DNA of 64,000 nt from Candidatus Methanomethylophilaceae archaeon (GCA_944320495.1 CALUHR010000006.1:1-64000); one strand, 5' to 3'. Shown: positions 35,346-44,647, counted from the stretch's first letter. Notes: generated by a model not told the origin, from the sequence alone. Numbers and translations are program-made.

Positions 35346-37451
35346 ATGGCTGAGAAGAAGGCTGAACCGAAGCTCTCGACCAGGTCCGTGGAGGAATGGG
35401 CCGAGGACCAGACGTTCACCACCACCGAGGAGATCGAGATACCCAAGCTGATGGCTGACCGTGTCATCGGCCAGGAGGATGCGGTGGAGGTCATGAGGAA
35501 GGCGGCCGGTCAGAAGAGGCATGTCATGCTCATCGGCGAGCCCGGTACCGGGAAGTCCATGCTGGCGAACTCCATGGTCGAGTACCTTCCCAAGGAGGAG
35601 CTCCAGGACATCGTCGCCTACCACAACCCCGAGGACTTCAACGAGCCGAGGATAAGGGTTTTCCCCGCCGGCAAGGGCAAGGCAGTGGTCGCCGAGCAGA
35701 AGGCAGCCGCTGCGGCGCAGAAGAACCAGCGCAACACCGTGTACATCTACGCGTGCCTCGGGCTGGTCCTGCTCGGAGTCCTGGGCGCAATCCTGTTCAG
35801 CAACCTGACCATCGCGCTCATCGCCATGATGGCCGCATTCCTGATCCTGATCCTCTTCAGGGGGAACGGTCCGGCGCCCAGAGAGACTGCCATCGTCCCC
35901 AAGCTCCTGGTCGGCCACGATCCGGGCGACCTCCCGCCGTTCATAGACGCCACCGGCACCCATGCCGGAGCGCTGCTCGGCGACGTCAGGCACGACCCGT
36001 TCCAGTCCGGAGGACTCGAGACCCCGTCCCACGACAGGATCGAGCCAGGGGACATCCACAAGGCCAACAAGGGAGTCCTCTACATCGACGAGATCAACAT
36101 GCTGAGGATGGAGTCCCAGCAGGCTCTGCTCACCGCCATGCAGGAGAAGAAGATGGCCATCACTGGCCAGTCCGAGCGCTCCTCCGGTGCGCTGGTCAAG
36201 TCCGAGCCCGTCCCCTGCGACTTCGTGCTCGTGTGCGCTGGTAATCTGGACGCGCTCCAGGGAATGCATCCCGCTCTCAGGTCGAGGATACGCGGATACG
36301 GATACGAGGTGTACATGCGCAGCACCATGCCGGACACCGAGGAGAACCGTGACAACATCACCCGTTTCGTCGCCCAGGAGGTCCGCAAGGACGGGAAGAT
36401 CCCCCACTTCGACAAGTATGCCGTCGGGGAGATCCTCAGGGAGGCCCAGCGCCGCTCCGGCAGGAAGGGGGAGCTCACCCTCAGGATGAGGGAGCTCGGA
36501 GGACTCATCCGCGTCAGCGGGGACGTCGCCATCAGGCGCGGGGGCAAGTTCGTCACCGCCGCCGACGTCAATGCCGCAAGGGTCACCGCCCGCAGCCTCG
36601 AGCAGCAGATCGCGGACAGGTCCGTGGAGGCAATGAAGTCCTACTCCCTGTTCCAGACCTCCGGCACTGCGGTCGGCATGATCAACGGTCTCGCTGCGCT
36701 CAATGCCAGCTCCAACATGGCGGAGTACTCCGGAATCGTGCTCCCCCTCGTGGCCGAGGTCACCCCGTCCCAGGTCAAGCGCTCCGGGCACGTTATCGCG
36801 ACCGGTCAGCTGGGGACCATCGCCAAGGAGGCGGTGGACAACATCCTGTCCGTCATCAAGAAGTACACCATGACGAACCTGTCCGACTGCGACATCCACC
36901 TGCAGTACGTCGGCACCTACGACGGTGTCGAGGGCGACTCCGCGTCCATCACCATGGCGACCGTCATCATCTCCGCGCTGGAGAACATCCCCATCCGCCA
37001 GGACCTGGCCATGACCGGGTCCCTGAACGTCAGGGGCAAGGTCCTGCCCGTCGGGGGCGTCACCGCCAAGCTGGAGGCCGCCGCCGAGTCCGGGATCAGG
37101 ATGGCGATCATCCCCAAGGACAACGCCAAGGACGTCATGATCCAGAACAGGTACTACGAGACGATGGAGATCTACACGGTGCAGACCATCCGCGACGTGT
37201 TCGAGCTCGCCTTCGCCGACTGCCCCATGAAGCAGCAGTACCTGGACAAGCTCCAGCCGCTCATGGTCGACGGCAGGTCGACCTACGAGAGGCTAGAGCC
37301 CCCGAAGAAGATGCCCACCCTCGAGGAGCTCGAGGCGGAGCACCCGCCCGTGGAGCCCGCCGCTCCCGCCGAGGCGCCCGCGCAGGAGCCCCAGATCGAG
37401 GTCCCGGCCCCTGTCGAGACCCCGGTGCCCGGCAACCCGGCGCCCCAGTGA
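35346..37451 (+). CDS. lonB: Archaeal membrane-bound Lon protease (LonB)
   Basis: A 701-residue ATP-dependent membrane protease. Walker A is GEPGTGKS near residue 64. The archaeal LonB insertion with two membrane helices lies at about residues 128-172 (YIYACLGLVLLGVLGAILF and the following segment). Walker B is LYIDEINML near 244. The catalytic serine is in EGDSASITMA near 530 and lysine in GGVTAKLEAAAE near 572. An unusual tail of some 50 residues rich in P, A and E follows the protease domain. It degrades damaged or regulatory membrane and soluble proteins. Confidence 0.94.
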   Translation: MAEKKAEPKLSTRSVEEWAEDQTFTTTEEIEIPKLMADRVIGQEDAVEVMRKAAGQKRHVMLIGEPGTGKSMLANSMVEYLPKEELQDIVAYHNPEDFNEPRIRVFPAGKGKAVVAEQKAAAAAQKNQRNTVYIYACLGLVLLGVLGAILFSNLTIALIAMMAAFLILILFRGNGPAPRETAIVPKLLVGHDPGDLPPFIDATGTHAGALLGDVRHDPFQSGGLETPSHDRIEPGDIHKANKGVLYIDEINMLRMESQQALLTAMQEKKMAITGQSERSSGALVKSEPVPCDFVLVCAGNLDALQGMHPALRSRIRGYGYEVYMRSTMPDTEENRDNITRFVAQEVRKDGKIPHFDKYAVGEILREAQRRSGRKGELTLRMRELGGLIRVSGDVAIRRGGKFVTAADVNAARVTARSLEQQIADRSVEAMKSYSLFQTSGTAVGMINGLAALNASSNMAEYSGIVLPLVAEVTPSQVKRSGHVIATGQLGTIAKEAVDNILSVIKKYTMTNLSDCDIHLQYVGTYDGVEGDSASITMATVIISALENIPIRQDLAMTGSLNVRGKVLPVGGVTAKLEAAAESGIRMAIIPKDNAKDVMIQNRYYETMEIYTVQTIRDVFELAFADCPMKQQYLDKLQPLMVDGRSTYERLEPPKKMPTLEELEAEHPPVEPAAPAEAPAQEPQIEVPAPVETPVPGNPAPQ

Positions 37452-37458
37452 AACCATC

Positions 37459-37485
37459 GGCCCGAAAGGGCCATCTCCCTTTCTT
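37459..37485 (+). terminator. Terminator after lonB
   Basis: GGCCC-GAAA-GGGCC (37459-37472) followed by the pyrimidine-rich ATCTCCCTTTCTTTT. Confidence 0.7.
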
Positions 37486-37564
37486 TTAGAGCTACATCAA
37501 ACGTTGGGACTACCCATCCACCAGACATCTGCTTAAGTACCAATGAGCCGATGTCATGTAGGGT

Positions 37565-39805
37565 ATGGAGATGGGGGCCAATCATTCGATTCACTTGGTT
37601 ATAGGAATGGTCGCGATCCTGGCGGTGGCGACGTCGTTCATCGCCATGGACTGCTCAGCGGAGGATCCGTCCGATGCTGTCACCATCGAACAAGATGGGA
37701 TTTTATACGATCTCGAAAGCAGCAATCCTTATGATCCGACGGCCTCCGTGATCGGCTTGGCCGACGGATTCGATGGAGACAGCGTCTCGATACCGTCCGA
37801 GGTCACATACGGAGGGGATGATTACAGGGTGTGGAACGTATCCTCCGGTGCTTTCGAGGGTCAGACGGGCATCGTCTCGGTGAAGCTGCCTCAAACAATC
37901 TCATATCTGGGACCCCGCGCCTTCGCGGGATGCACCTCCCTGGTGGATATCAACATTCCTAGCAGGGTGACAGTGCTCCGCGAGACCTTTGTGGGATGCA
38001 CGTCTCTCGAATCCATCATCCTCACCGGCAACTATTACACCACCTATCTCCAGGGGACCTTTGCGGGATGTGTCAACCTGAGGGACGTGGCCATATTCTG
38101 GACGGTCGAGGTCGGGGACGACACCTTTGCCGGATGCGAATCGCTGACCAACATCTCAACGAATCGCATAGCGAGCCTCGGGGACCGTTCCTTCATGGGC
38201 TGCACCTCGCTCGAAAGTCTGGACCTCGGGAGTCTGAATCTTCACGGCGGGATATCCGAGATAGGCGACAGCGCGTTCGCTGGATGTAGTTCGCTGACAT
38301 CTGTCGACATACGCGATCCGAGCCATCTGAGGGTTGGGGACAGGGCCTTCGCGGACTGCATCTCGCTCTCATCCGTCAGCATAGACGAAGGAGTGGAATC
38401 TCTCGGGGACGGTGTGTTCTCTGGATGCGCCTCCCTGTCATCCATCTCGTTCCTGGACGATTCGTGTGAGGTGGGAAAGGACGTCTTCCTCGGCTACGGG
38501 TCCATCTCCCATGTTCGGATACACAGTCCGGAGGTCCTCGGTCAACTGGCTCTCGGTGACGGTCTTGTGACCCTGGCCGTCGGAGGGGGCATCACTGACA
38601 TCTCCGGAACGTTGTTCCCAGCCCTCGCTAACCTCAGGACGCTCGTGATCGAGGATGGCGTCGAGTCAGTGGACGACGGCGCATTCACAGGCTCCCACGG
38701 TCTGGAGCTCATCGCGGTCCCCGGATCCCTTGCGACTATAGGGGAATCTGCCTTCGATGTGGAGGGGCAGTGCATGGTGGCCGGTCCGGACGGCTGCCTC
38801 GATTCGGCAGGTGTGGCCGATCCGCACTACGGGAACCTGATAGTCTACGACGTCTCCGGAAGGCCGGACATGGTGAGCCATCGTTTGTACGGCTGGGCCG
38901 AACCAGGGGACGCGGTGGTCCCCGGGATCGAGGACCTGGACGGATGCACGGTCGCTGTCACCATCGGCGAAGAGGAAGTCCGTGACGGATTCACCATGCC
39001 CGACAGCGATGTGAGCGTGAACGTCAGATACGATGATGGTCAGCGTTTTGTGGCGTACTTCGATCGCAACGTCCTCGTTTCCTATTACTGGGTGCACATC
39101 GGGGACCAGATTCCGATCCCGGAGGATCCCCACATCGCCAGTTCGGATGATTACACATACGAGTTCACCGGATGGCGCGATCTCGTTCCCGGTGACGTCG
39201 TCACGGGCAGCGTGTGGCTCAATTCCGAATACAGAGCAATCCTCACTGATGATTCTGGAGCCGAGACAATCGACGGCATCATAGAGTTCGATGATGCGAT
39301 CGACTTTCCGCTCCACATACCCGGGGATGTAGCTCACGATTTGCTCGCCAGGACGATCGTGGAGGGGGCGGACGGGGTCTCCTTCTCACTGAGCTCCGGA
39401 TATAATATTGTGTGGATCACATTGGATGCCGGGGATCTGGCCAATATCGATGAAGACGGTCTGACCATCAGCATATCCCAGCCCGATCTCTTCCTCTATC
39501 ATGTGGACCTGGATGCATCCGAAGGTGTGACTGTCGACGTAGACCTTCCATGGAGGTCGTCCGATATGACGACGACTGTGGATCTCGTCGGAGAGGATGG
39601 TTCGCTGCAGAGGCAGGAGAGCAGCAGTGTCTGGCACGGCTGGCGCTTTGTAAGGTTCACCGTGAGCGAATCTGGAACATATCAGACGGACAACAGTGGG
39701 ATAGATTCGGATCGCGGGTTCATGATCGTATTGGGGGTGTTCGTCCTCCTGGTGGCTGTTGCCACGGTTGTCTCCATCTACGTCAGGAACAGGGAGCATT
39801 CCTGA
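37565..39805 (+). CDS. BspA-like leucine-rich-repeat surface protein
   Basis: A 746-residue surface protein: signal peptide (HLVIGMVAILAVATSFIAMD), about ten LRR_5/BspA-type repeats (unit F-x-G-C-x-S-L-x-x-I/V, for example AFAGCTSLVDINIPS), beta-rich Listeria-Bacteroides-like repeats (FTGWRDLVPGD), and a C-terminal membrane helix with a short basic tail. Such proteins are common in gut Methanomassiliicoccales and are thought to mediate attachment; that role is inferred. TATA-like CTTAAG about 27 bases upstream supports a leaderless ATG at 37565. Confidence 0.88.
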   Translation: MEMGANHSIHLVIGMVAILAVATSFIAMDCSAEDPSDAVTIEQDGILYDLESSNPYDPTASVIGLADGFDGDSVSIPSEVTYGGDDYRVWNVSSGAFEGQTGIVSVKLPQTISYLGPRAFAGCTSLVDINIPSRVTVLRETFVGCTSLESIILTGNYYTTYLQGTFAGCVNLRDVAIFWTVEVGDDTFAGCESLTNISTNRIASLGDRSFMGCTSLESLDLGSLNLHGGISEIGDSAFAGCSSLTSVDIRDPSHLRVGDRAFADCISLSSVSIDEGVESLGDGVFSGCASLSSISFLDDSCEVGKDVFLGYGSISHVRIHSPEVLGQLALGDGLVTLAVGGGITDISGTLFPALANLRTLVIEDGVESVDDGAFTGSHGLELIAVPGSLATIGESAFDVEGQCMVAGPDGCLDSAGVADPHYGNLIVYDVSGRPDMVSHRLYGWAEPGDAVVPGIEDLDGCTVAVTIGEEEVRDGFTMPDSDVSVNVRYDDGQRFVAYFDRNVLVSYYWVHIGDQIPIPEDPHIASSDDYTYEFTGWRDLVPGDVVTGSVWLNSEYRAILTDDSGAETIDGIIEFDDAIDFPLHIPGDVAHDLLARTIVEGADGVSFSLSSGYNIVWITLDAGDLANIDEDGLTISISQPDLFLYHVDLDASEGVTVDVDLPWRSSDMTTTVDLVGEDGSLQRQESSSVWHGWRFVRFTVSESGTYQTDNSGIDSDRGFMIVLGVFVLLVAVATVVSIYVRNREHS

Positions 39806-39933
39806 TGGCAAACAAATCTGTACGACATTGGCGTACGATCGCCTCCGTCCGTGATCGCATGGTCCGGACGGAGGGTCTTCACTCCGATTTCCATCCATCA
39901 ACCGTAAATAGGACGCACCCGCCTCTCTGATAC

Positions 39934-40628
39934 ATGGACCTCGAGATCGCTGCCTCCGCGCTGGAGAGCAGGGGTTACTCAGTGTCGATCCATTCGGACA
40001 GGCTTCCGCAAGGGACCACATAGTCTCTGGATGCCGGGGATGCGTGATCGGGTTCGGCGACTCCCGCACTCTGGAGGCAATGGCCCTCGGCGATGCGCTC
40101 TCAGGCTCCTGCACCGTCATCGACCCGGCCCGGACCACGGACAACGACTCATTCCTAGAGGTGGCCCGCTGGGCGATGTCCGCGGACGTGTTCGTGACAT
40201 CTGTCAACGCCATGTCCGAGGACGGCGTCATCGTGAACATCGACGGCACCGGCAACAGGGTCGCCGGCTCGCTATTCGGTCATCGCAGGATGATCTACGT
40301 CATCTCCCGCAACAAGATCGTCCCGGACTTGGATTCCGCCATCGAACGCGCCCGGAACGTCGCCGCACCCATGAACGCCAGGAGATACGGTCTCAGGACG
40401 CCATGCGTGAGGGACGGCAGGTGTCATGACTGCCGTTCTCCTGACCGTATATGCAACGCGCTCCTCGTCCAGCTCCGTAGCATGAACGACATGGATGAGG
40501 AGGTCGTGCTGATCGACGAGGACCTGGGTTTCCGAGGTCCTCTCGCATCGATCCTATGCGGGAGTGCAGACCCTCCTCACCCCAGACGATCCTGTCCAGA
40601 TCCCCGTCGTTCCTGTCAACGGTTGTGA
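39934..40628 (+). pseudogene. LUD-domain protein with a -1 frameshift
   Basis: An ATG at 39934 is 27 bases from a TATA-like GTAAATAG and encodes MDLEIAASALESRGYSVSI, the typical LUD N terminus. Near 40008 the frame must shift by one base: the next part, ARDHIVSGCRGCVIGFGDS, is in another frame and leads into SRTLEAMALGDAL and the rest of a lactate-utilisation (LUD) domain to DEDLGF. Without the shift the first frame stops at TAG (40021-40023). The C terminus runs 24 residues beyond the domain, antisense to the YbjN gene. It may be an assembly error or a true pseudogene. Confidence 0.7.
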
Positions 40629-41016
40629 TGATGAAGGACAGCAGGGCGCGGAGGAAGTCTTCGGACGGCACGTTCCCCTGGTAGGGGCAGACGTACTCGA
40701 ATGTTACCATCCCCTTGTCAGGATGGAGGACGAAGCATCCCAGTTCGACCTCGCCGTTCAGTGCATTGATCGCCCGCAGGACCTCTGTCTGCCTCTCCTC
40801 CGGGACGGTGATGCCCAGCACCGAGGAGATCGTGAGCCATCCGTTCTCCGCCGTGGCCAGCAGACCAATCTCCATGTCATCTCCCGGGATGATGCAGTCG
40901 AGGCTCAGCCCGCTCTCATCCCTGTTGCGCTCGTCGGAGACATCCCCGATGATCCTCCAGATGGTCTCGAGCACCATCTTGTCAATCTTTCCCTGAAAGT
41001 CGAACAGCCCTGCCAT
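40393..41016 (-). CDS. YbjN-domain protein with an overlapping tail
   Basis: The first 150 residues are a YbjN-like domain (type III secretion chaperone-like fold): FDFQGKIDKMVLETIWRII, GLLATAENGWLTISSVLG and FVLHPDKGMVTFEYVCPYQG. Function in archaea is unknown. After IVWGEEGLHSRIGSM the frame continues with about 55 low-complexity residues antisense to the LUD gene end. Its stop (40393) lies 235 bases inside the convergent gene, so the native stop seems lost here too. Confidence 0.75.
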   Translation of the reverse strand: MAGLFDFQGKIDKMVLETIWRIIGDVSDERNRDESGLSLDCIIPGDDMEIGLLATAENGWLTISSVLGITVPEERQTEVLRAINALNGEVELGCFVLHPDKGMVTFEYVCPYQGNVPSEDFLRALLSFIITTVDRNDGDLDRIVWGEEGLHSRIGSMREDLGNPGPRRSARPPHPCRSCYGAGRGARCIYGQENGSHDTCRPSRMAS

Positions 41017-41077
41017 CGGAATCGCCTACATGTGTCGTATGCATCGTCCCTTTATAGATGGGAGCCAATCGGCAATC

Positions 41078-42127
41078 ATGACCCGGAACAGCTACTCCGG
41101 GAACTCCCTCGTCATCGGGAGGTTCCAACCGCTCCACAACGGACATATGGAGGTCCTCATGAAGTGCGCGTCCGAGTCCGAGAGGCTCATCGTGGGCATC
41201 GGCAGCGCGCAGTACTCCCACCACCCGTCCAATCCATTCACGGCCGGGGAGCGCTACCTCATGATCGACGAGTCCCTCAGGGAGGCTGGGATAGACAACT
41301 ACAGCATCGTCCCCATCGAGGACCTGAACAGATACTCGGTGTGGGTCGCCCACGTGGAGTCGATGTGCCCTCCGTTCGGCAGGGTCTACACCAACAACCC
41401 GATGACCCGCAGGCTATTCGAGGAGGCGGGGTACGAGGTCAGCAATTCCCCCATGTACGACAGGTGTCGCTATTCGGGCACCGAGATCCGGAGGAGGATC
41501 CTCGAGGGCGAGGAGTGGAGGCATCTCGTGCCAGAGGCCACGGCACGCGTCATAGACCAGATAGACGGCGTGGGGCGCATCGCGGCCATCTTCAAGGGTG
41601 ATTCCGGTGCTCCCCTCCGAGGTCACCGAGCTTCTGGACATCCTGGGTTCCCGGGGGCTGACCCTCGCATGCGCCGAATCCTGCACCGGCGGGATGATCG
41701 GAGCCGCGATAACCGAGATGCCGGGCGTGTCATCGATTTTCATGGGCAGCGCCGTCACCTACAGCAACGACGCCAAGGAGTCCATTCTAGGGGTGTCCCA
41801 CCGGACGCTGCTGGATCACGGCGCGGTGAGCGCCGAGACCGCCGGGGAGATGGTCCGCGGTGCGATGCGCGCCTACGGATCGGACACCGCGATCGCGGTC
41901 ACCGGCATAGCCGGCCCAGGAGGGGCCACGGCGGAGAAGCCGGTCGGGCTTGTGTACATCGCCGTCGCAGACGGGCCGAGGGTTGTCGTCTCCAGGAACG
42001 TCTTCGACGGGGACCGCGCCCATGTCCGCGCATCCACCGTGAGGGAGGCGTGCAGGCTCCTCCGCGAGCTGATCGAGGGCAGGCTGCGACGGATTCTTAT
42101 CGGCGTCCGGCATCCCGCCGGATATGA
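41078..42127 (+). CDS. nadM: Nicotinamide-nucleotide adenylyltransferase with run-on frame
   Basis: Residues 1-173 are a complete archaeal NMN adenylyltransferase: nucleotide-binding IGRFQPLHNGHMEVL, then IGSAQYSHHPSNPFTAGERY and the ISGTEIR-like YSGTEIRRRIL. It makes NAD+ from NMN and ATP. A TATA-like TTTATAG 27 bases upstream supports a leaderless ATG at 41078. The family ends near GRIAAIFKG (about 41597), but the frame has no stop there. It runs 176 residues further, arginine-rich, through the cinA gene in another frame to the TGA overlapping the thiF ATG. The functional gene is probably 41078 to about 41600. Confidence 0.85.
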   Translation: MTRNSYSGNSLVIGRFQPLHNGHMEVLMKCASESERLIVGIGSAQYSHHPSNPFTAGERYLMIDESLREAGIDNYSIVPIEDLNRYSVWVAHVESMCPPFGRVYTNNPMTRRLFEEAGYEVSNSPMYDRCRYSGTEIRRRILEGEEWRHLVPEATARVIDQIDGVGRIAAIFKGDSGAPLRGHRASGHPGFPGADPRMRRILHRRDDRSRDNRDAGRVIDFHGQRRHLQQRRQGVHSRGVPPDAAGSRRGERRDRRGDGPRCDARLRIGHRDRGHRHSRPRRGHGGEAGRACVHRRRRRAEGCRLQERLRRGPRPCPRIHREGGVQAPPRADRGQAATDSYRRPASRRI

Positions 42128-42827
42128 GGTACGAGAGGCAGATCCCAGTCGTAACGGAGGACGGCCAGCGCAGGATACAGTCCGCCCGCGTGGGCATCGC
42201 CGGATGCGGCGGTCTCGGCGTGAACGTCATAACCAATCTGGTCACCGCGGGGGTCACCCAGTTCGTACTCTGCGACCACGATGTGCCGGACATCACGAAC
42301 CTGAACCGCCAGTACATCTACTATCCGGGCGACATGAGGCCGAAGGCGGAGGTCGCCGCCCAGTGGGTCCTCGCCCTCAACCCCATAGCGGAGGTGGAGG
42401 CGCACGCGCAGCCGTTCTCCAAGGACACAGCATCGATGTTCCTGGGCTGCGACATCATCGTGGACTGCCTCGACTCCTTCTCGGCGAGGATGGAGCTCAG
42501 CGACTTCGCAGCCGAGAACGACATCCCCTTGGTGCACGGGGGGATCGAGGGTCTGAACGGACAGATGTTCGTCATGGTCCCGGGGGAGACGGCCACGCTC
42601 CGCGACGTCTACGGCGACAGGAGGGACCCGGAGGGTCCGCTTCCAGCCCTCGGGGCCGCAGTCGCCTGCATCGCCGCCATGCAGTCCGTCGAGGCCGTCA
42701 AGCTGCTCGCCGGGATGCCGTCGGAGGCCCGCGGGAAGCTGATAACCGTGGACATGGGCGGATGGTCCGTAGAGTCCGCGAGGATATCCTGAAGGCCAGC
42801 CCCTCGAATCATGTTTATAGGCGCTAA
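41598..42827 (+). CDS. CinA C-terminal-domain amidohydrolase with run-on frame
   Basis: Residues 1-160 are the CinA (PncC) domain, a nicotinamide-nucleotide amidase: ACAESCTGGMIGAAITEMPG, GSAVTYSNDAKESILGV and VTGIAGPGGATAEKPVG. Following NMN adenylyltransferase, it fits NAD salvage. The domain ends near LLRELIEG (about 42080). The frame then runs on through thiF in another frame to a TAA at 42827, giving 409 residues with a basic low-complexity tail. The functional part is probably 41598 to about 42120. The GTG start at 41598 overlaps the end of the NMNAT domain. Confidence 0.82.
   Translation: MIPVLPSEVTELLDILGSRGLTLACAESCTGGMIGAAITEMPGVSSIFMGSAVTYSNDAKESILGVSHRTLLDHGAVSAETAGEMVRGAMRAYGSDTAIAVTGIAGPGGATAEKPVGLVYIAVADGPRVVVSRNVFDGDRAHVRASTVREACRLLRELIEGRLRRILIGVRHPAGYEVREADPSRNGGRPAQDTVRPRGHRRMRRSRRERHNQSGHRGGHPVRTLRPRCAGHHEPEPPVHLLSGRHEAEGGGRRPVGPRPQPHSGGGGARAAVLQGHSIDVPGLRHHRGLPRLLLGEDGAQRLRSRERHPLGARGDRGSERTDVRHGPGGDGHAPRRLRRQEGPGGSASSPRGRSRLHRRHAVRRGRQAARRDAVGGPREADNRGHGRMVRRVREDILKASPSNHVYRR
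42124..42792 (+). CDS. ThiF/MoeB/HesA-family adenylyltransferase
   Basis: A 222-residue E1-like enzyme. The ATP-binding Rossmann motif is GIAGCGGLGVNVITNLVTAG, followed by DHDVPDITNLNRQ, the family signature with the conserved N-R. DIIVDCLDSFSARMEL completes the domain. The zinc-binding CxxC pairs of MoeB are not visible. It probably adenylates a ubiquitin-like sulfur carrier C terminus for thiamine, molybdopterin or thiolation chemistry; the partner cannot be told. Confidence 0.87.
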   Translation: MRYERQIPVVTEDGQRRIQSARVGIAGCGGLGVNVITNLVTAGVTQFVLCDHDVPDITNLNRQYIYYPGDMRPKAEVAAQWVLALNPIAEVEAHAQPFSKDTASMFLGCDIIVDCLDSFSARMELSDFAAENDIPLVHGGIEGLNGQMFVMVPGETATLRDVYGDRRDPEGPLPALGAAVACIAAMQSVEAVKLLAGMPSEARGKLITVDMGGWSVESARIS

Positions 42828-42841
42828 GGTTAGCACCGCTC

Positions 42842-43744
42842 ATGAAGCTCCTGATGACCGGGAAGGTCAAAGAGGTCTACGAGGTCGACGAGGACACCCT
42901 CGAGTTCGCATACACCGACAACATCTCCGTCTTCGACAAGATCATACCCTCCAAGGTCCCCCACAAGGGCGAGACCCTCTGCAGGACCGCCAAGTACTGG
43001 TTCAACCTGATGAACCAGGAGGGCATCCACAACGACTTCCTGAGCGAGCCCTCCAAGGACAGGATGCGCGTCAGGAGGGTCAGGGTCATCCGCGACTACT
43101 CCAAGATCGACGGTACCACCACCAATTATCTGATCCCGCTGGAGGTCATCTGCAGGTACTACGCCGCCGGATCACTCCTGGACAGGATCAAGTCCGGCAA
43201 GGTCACCCCCGAGCAGCTCGGCTTCCCCGCCGGTTACCAGGTCAAGAAGGGCGACAAGCTCCCGACCCCGTTCATCGAGTGCACCACCAAGCTGGAGGCC
43301 CACGACGAGAACCTCACCGATGAGCAGGCCAAGGAGATGGCCGGGCTCTCCGACGCCGAGTTCCAGGAGATCAAGGACACCGTCCTCAGGATCGACGCCC
43401 TCATCGAGAGGGAGGCAGGCAAGCGCGGTCTCATCCACGTCGATGGCAAGAAGGAGTTCGGATACGACAAGGACAGGAAGCTGATGGTCGTGGACACCTT
43501 CGGCACCCTGGACGAGGACCGCTGGTGGGACGCCGACGAGTACGCCAAGGGCAACATCGTCGAGCTCTCCAAGGAGTTCGTCCGCCAGTACTACCGCGAG
43601 ACCGGCTATCACGACGCCCTCTACGACGCCCGCGAGAAGGGACTCCCCGAGCCGGACATACCCGCGCTCCCCCAGGAGATTATCGACCGCGTGAGCAAGC
43701 TCTACGTCGACATGTACGAGCGCATCACCGGCGAGAAGTTCTGA
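42842..43744 (+). CDS. purC: Phosphoribosylaminoimidazole-succinocarboxamide synthase (SAICAR synthetase)
   Basis: A 300-residue purine-biosynthesis enzyme joining CAIR and aspartate with ATP. The N-terminal LLMTGKVKEVYEVDEDTL, the central CRYYAAGSLLDRI and the IHVDGKKEFGYDKD and DTFGTLDEDRWW segments are all typical of PurC. TTTATAG (about 42811-42817) lies 27 bases before the ATG, indicating a leaderless mRNA independent of the thiF gene. Confidence 0.95.
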   Translation: MKLLMTGKVKEVYEVDEDTLEFAYTDNISVFDKIIPSKVPHKGETLCRTAKYWFNLMNQEGIHNDFLSEPSKDRMRVRRVRVIRDYSKIDGTTTNYLIPLEVICRYYAAGSLLDRIKSGKVTPEQLGFPAGYQVKKGDKLPTPFIECTTKLEAHDENLTDEQAKEMAGLSDAEFQEIKDTVLRIDALIEREAGKRGLIHVDGKKEFGYDKDRKLMVVDTFGTLDEDRWWDADEYAKGNIVELSKEFVRQYYRETGYHDALYDAREKGLPEPDIPALPQEIIDRVSKLYVDMYERITGEKF

Positions 43745-43753
43745 TCAAACCCT

Positions 43754-43775
43754 GCCCCGTCCTCGTGGACGGGGC
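43754..43775 (+). terminator. Hairpin after purC
   Basis: GCCCCGTCC-TCGT-GGACGGGGC forms a 9-bp stem just after the stop codon. Confidence 0.65.
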
Positions 43776-44035
43776 CTCTACCATCCATCGTTGTTGTGCA
43801 CCGGGGATGGTATTAGTCACATATGGGAAGTCTCGAAAACCGATTGAAGGCAACATTCGCAAAACTAATTTTGAAACGTAATTTGTAAAAAATCAATTTT
43901 TTTTTTGGAAATATGGATATCGGCAAGGGTCCGAAGTATCACTGGACCATTGCATTTCGATAGGCGGATCAGCAGGGGCCCATGGTCCCATTATAAAGCG
44001 TCGGTCGACGATCCCCGTCGCAGGAGAGTACCCGA

Positions 44036-44599
44036 ATGAAGGATCTCGGAGTGAAGCCCTACGTGTTCCCGATGCCGGTGGCCCTCATAGCCACCTACAA
44101 CGACGATGGTACGGTCGATGTCATGAACATGGCCTGGGGAGGCATATGCGAGGCCGACAAGGTCGCGCTCAACCTCGACGGCGGTCACAGGACCACGGAG
44201 AACATCCGCAGGAGGAGGGCGTTCACGCTGAGTCTCCCGGATGTGGCGCACATCGCCGAGGCGGACTACTTCGGCATAGCGTCGGCCAACGACGTCTCTG
44301 ACAAGTTCGAGAGGACCGGCCTGACCGCCGAGAGGAGTGCCAGGGTGGACGCGCCCGTCGTCAGGGAGTTCCCCCTGACGCTGGAATGCACCCTGCACGA
44401 GGAGCAGAAGGTCGGGAACGACGTCCGCTTCGTCGGCCGGATCGTGAACGTGCTCGCCGACGAGAGGGTCCTCGACGACAAGGGGAACGTCGACCCGGTG
44501 AAGCTGGACCCGGTGATGTACGACACCTTCCAGAGCGGCTACTACGCCCTCGGGAGGAAGGTCGGCCAGGCCTGGGACACGGGCGGGAAGTACAATTGA
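44036..44599 (+). CDS. Flavin reductase family protein (FMN-binding split barrel)
   Basis: A 187-residue flavoredoxin/DIM6-NTAB-type flavoprotein. Features are VFPMPVALIATYNDDGTVD, MNMAWGGICEADKVALNLD and the C-terminal YALGRKVGQAWDTGGKY. It probably binds FMN non-covalently and passes electrons or reduces flavin. A TATA-like ATTATAAAG near 43995 and a short leader with GGAGAG precede the ATG. The 290-base upstream spacer is AT-rich and otherwise empty. Confidence 0.85.
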   Translation: MKDLGVKPYVFPMPVALIATYNDDGTVDVMNMAWGGICEADKVALNLDGGHRTTENIRRRRAFTLSLPDVAHIAEADYFGIASANDVSDKFERTGLTAERSARVDAPVVREFPLTLECTLHEEQKVGNDVRFVGRIVNVLADERVLDDKGNVDPVKLDPVMYDTFQSGYYALGRKVGQAWDTGGKYN

Positions 44600-44647
44600 G
44601 AGAACAAGGAGGCCGGTCCCGCCGGACCTCCGGTTAAAACCCCCGCC

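Noticed and set aside
35307..36899. 530-codon minus-strand ORF opposite lonB
   Set aside because: Antisense shadow of LonB in GC-rich sequence.
43745..44035. AT-rich spacer after purC, checked for tRNA and other RNA genes
   Set aside because: No T-loop consensus, cloverleaf or conserved RNA motif; only the purC hairpin and the TATA element for the flavin reductase were found.
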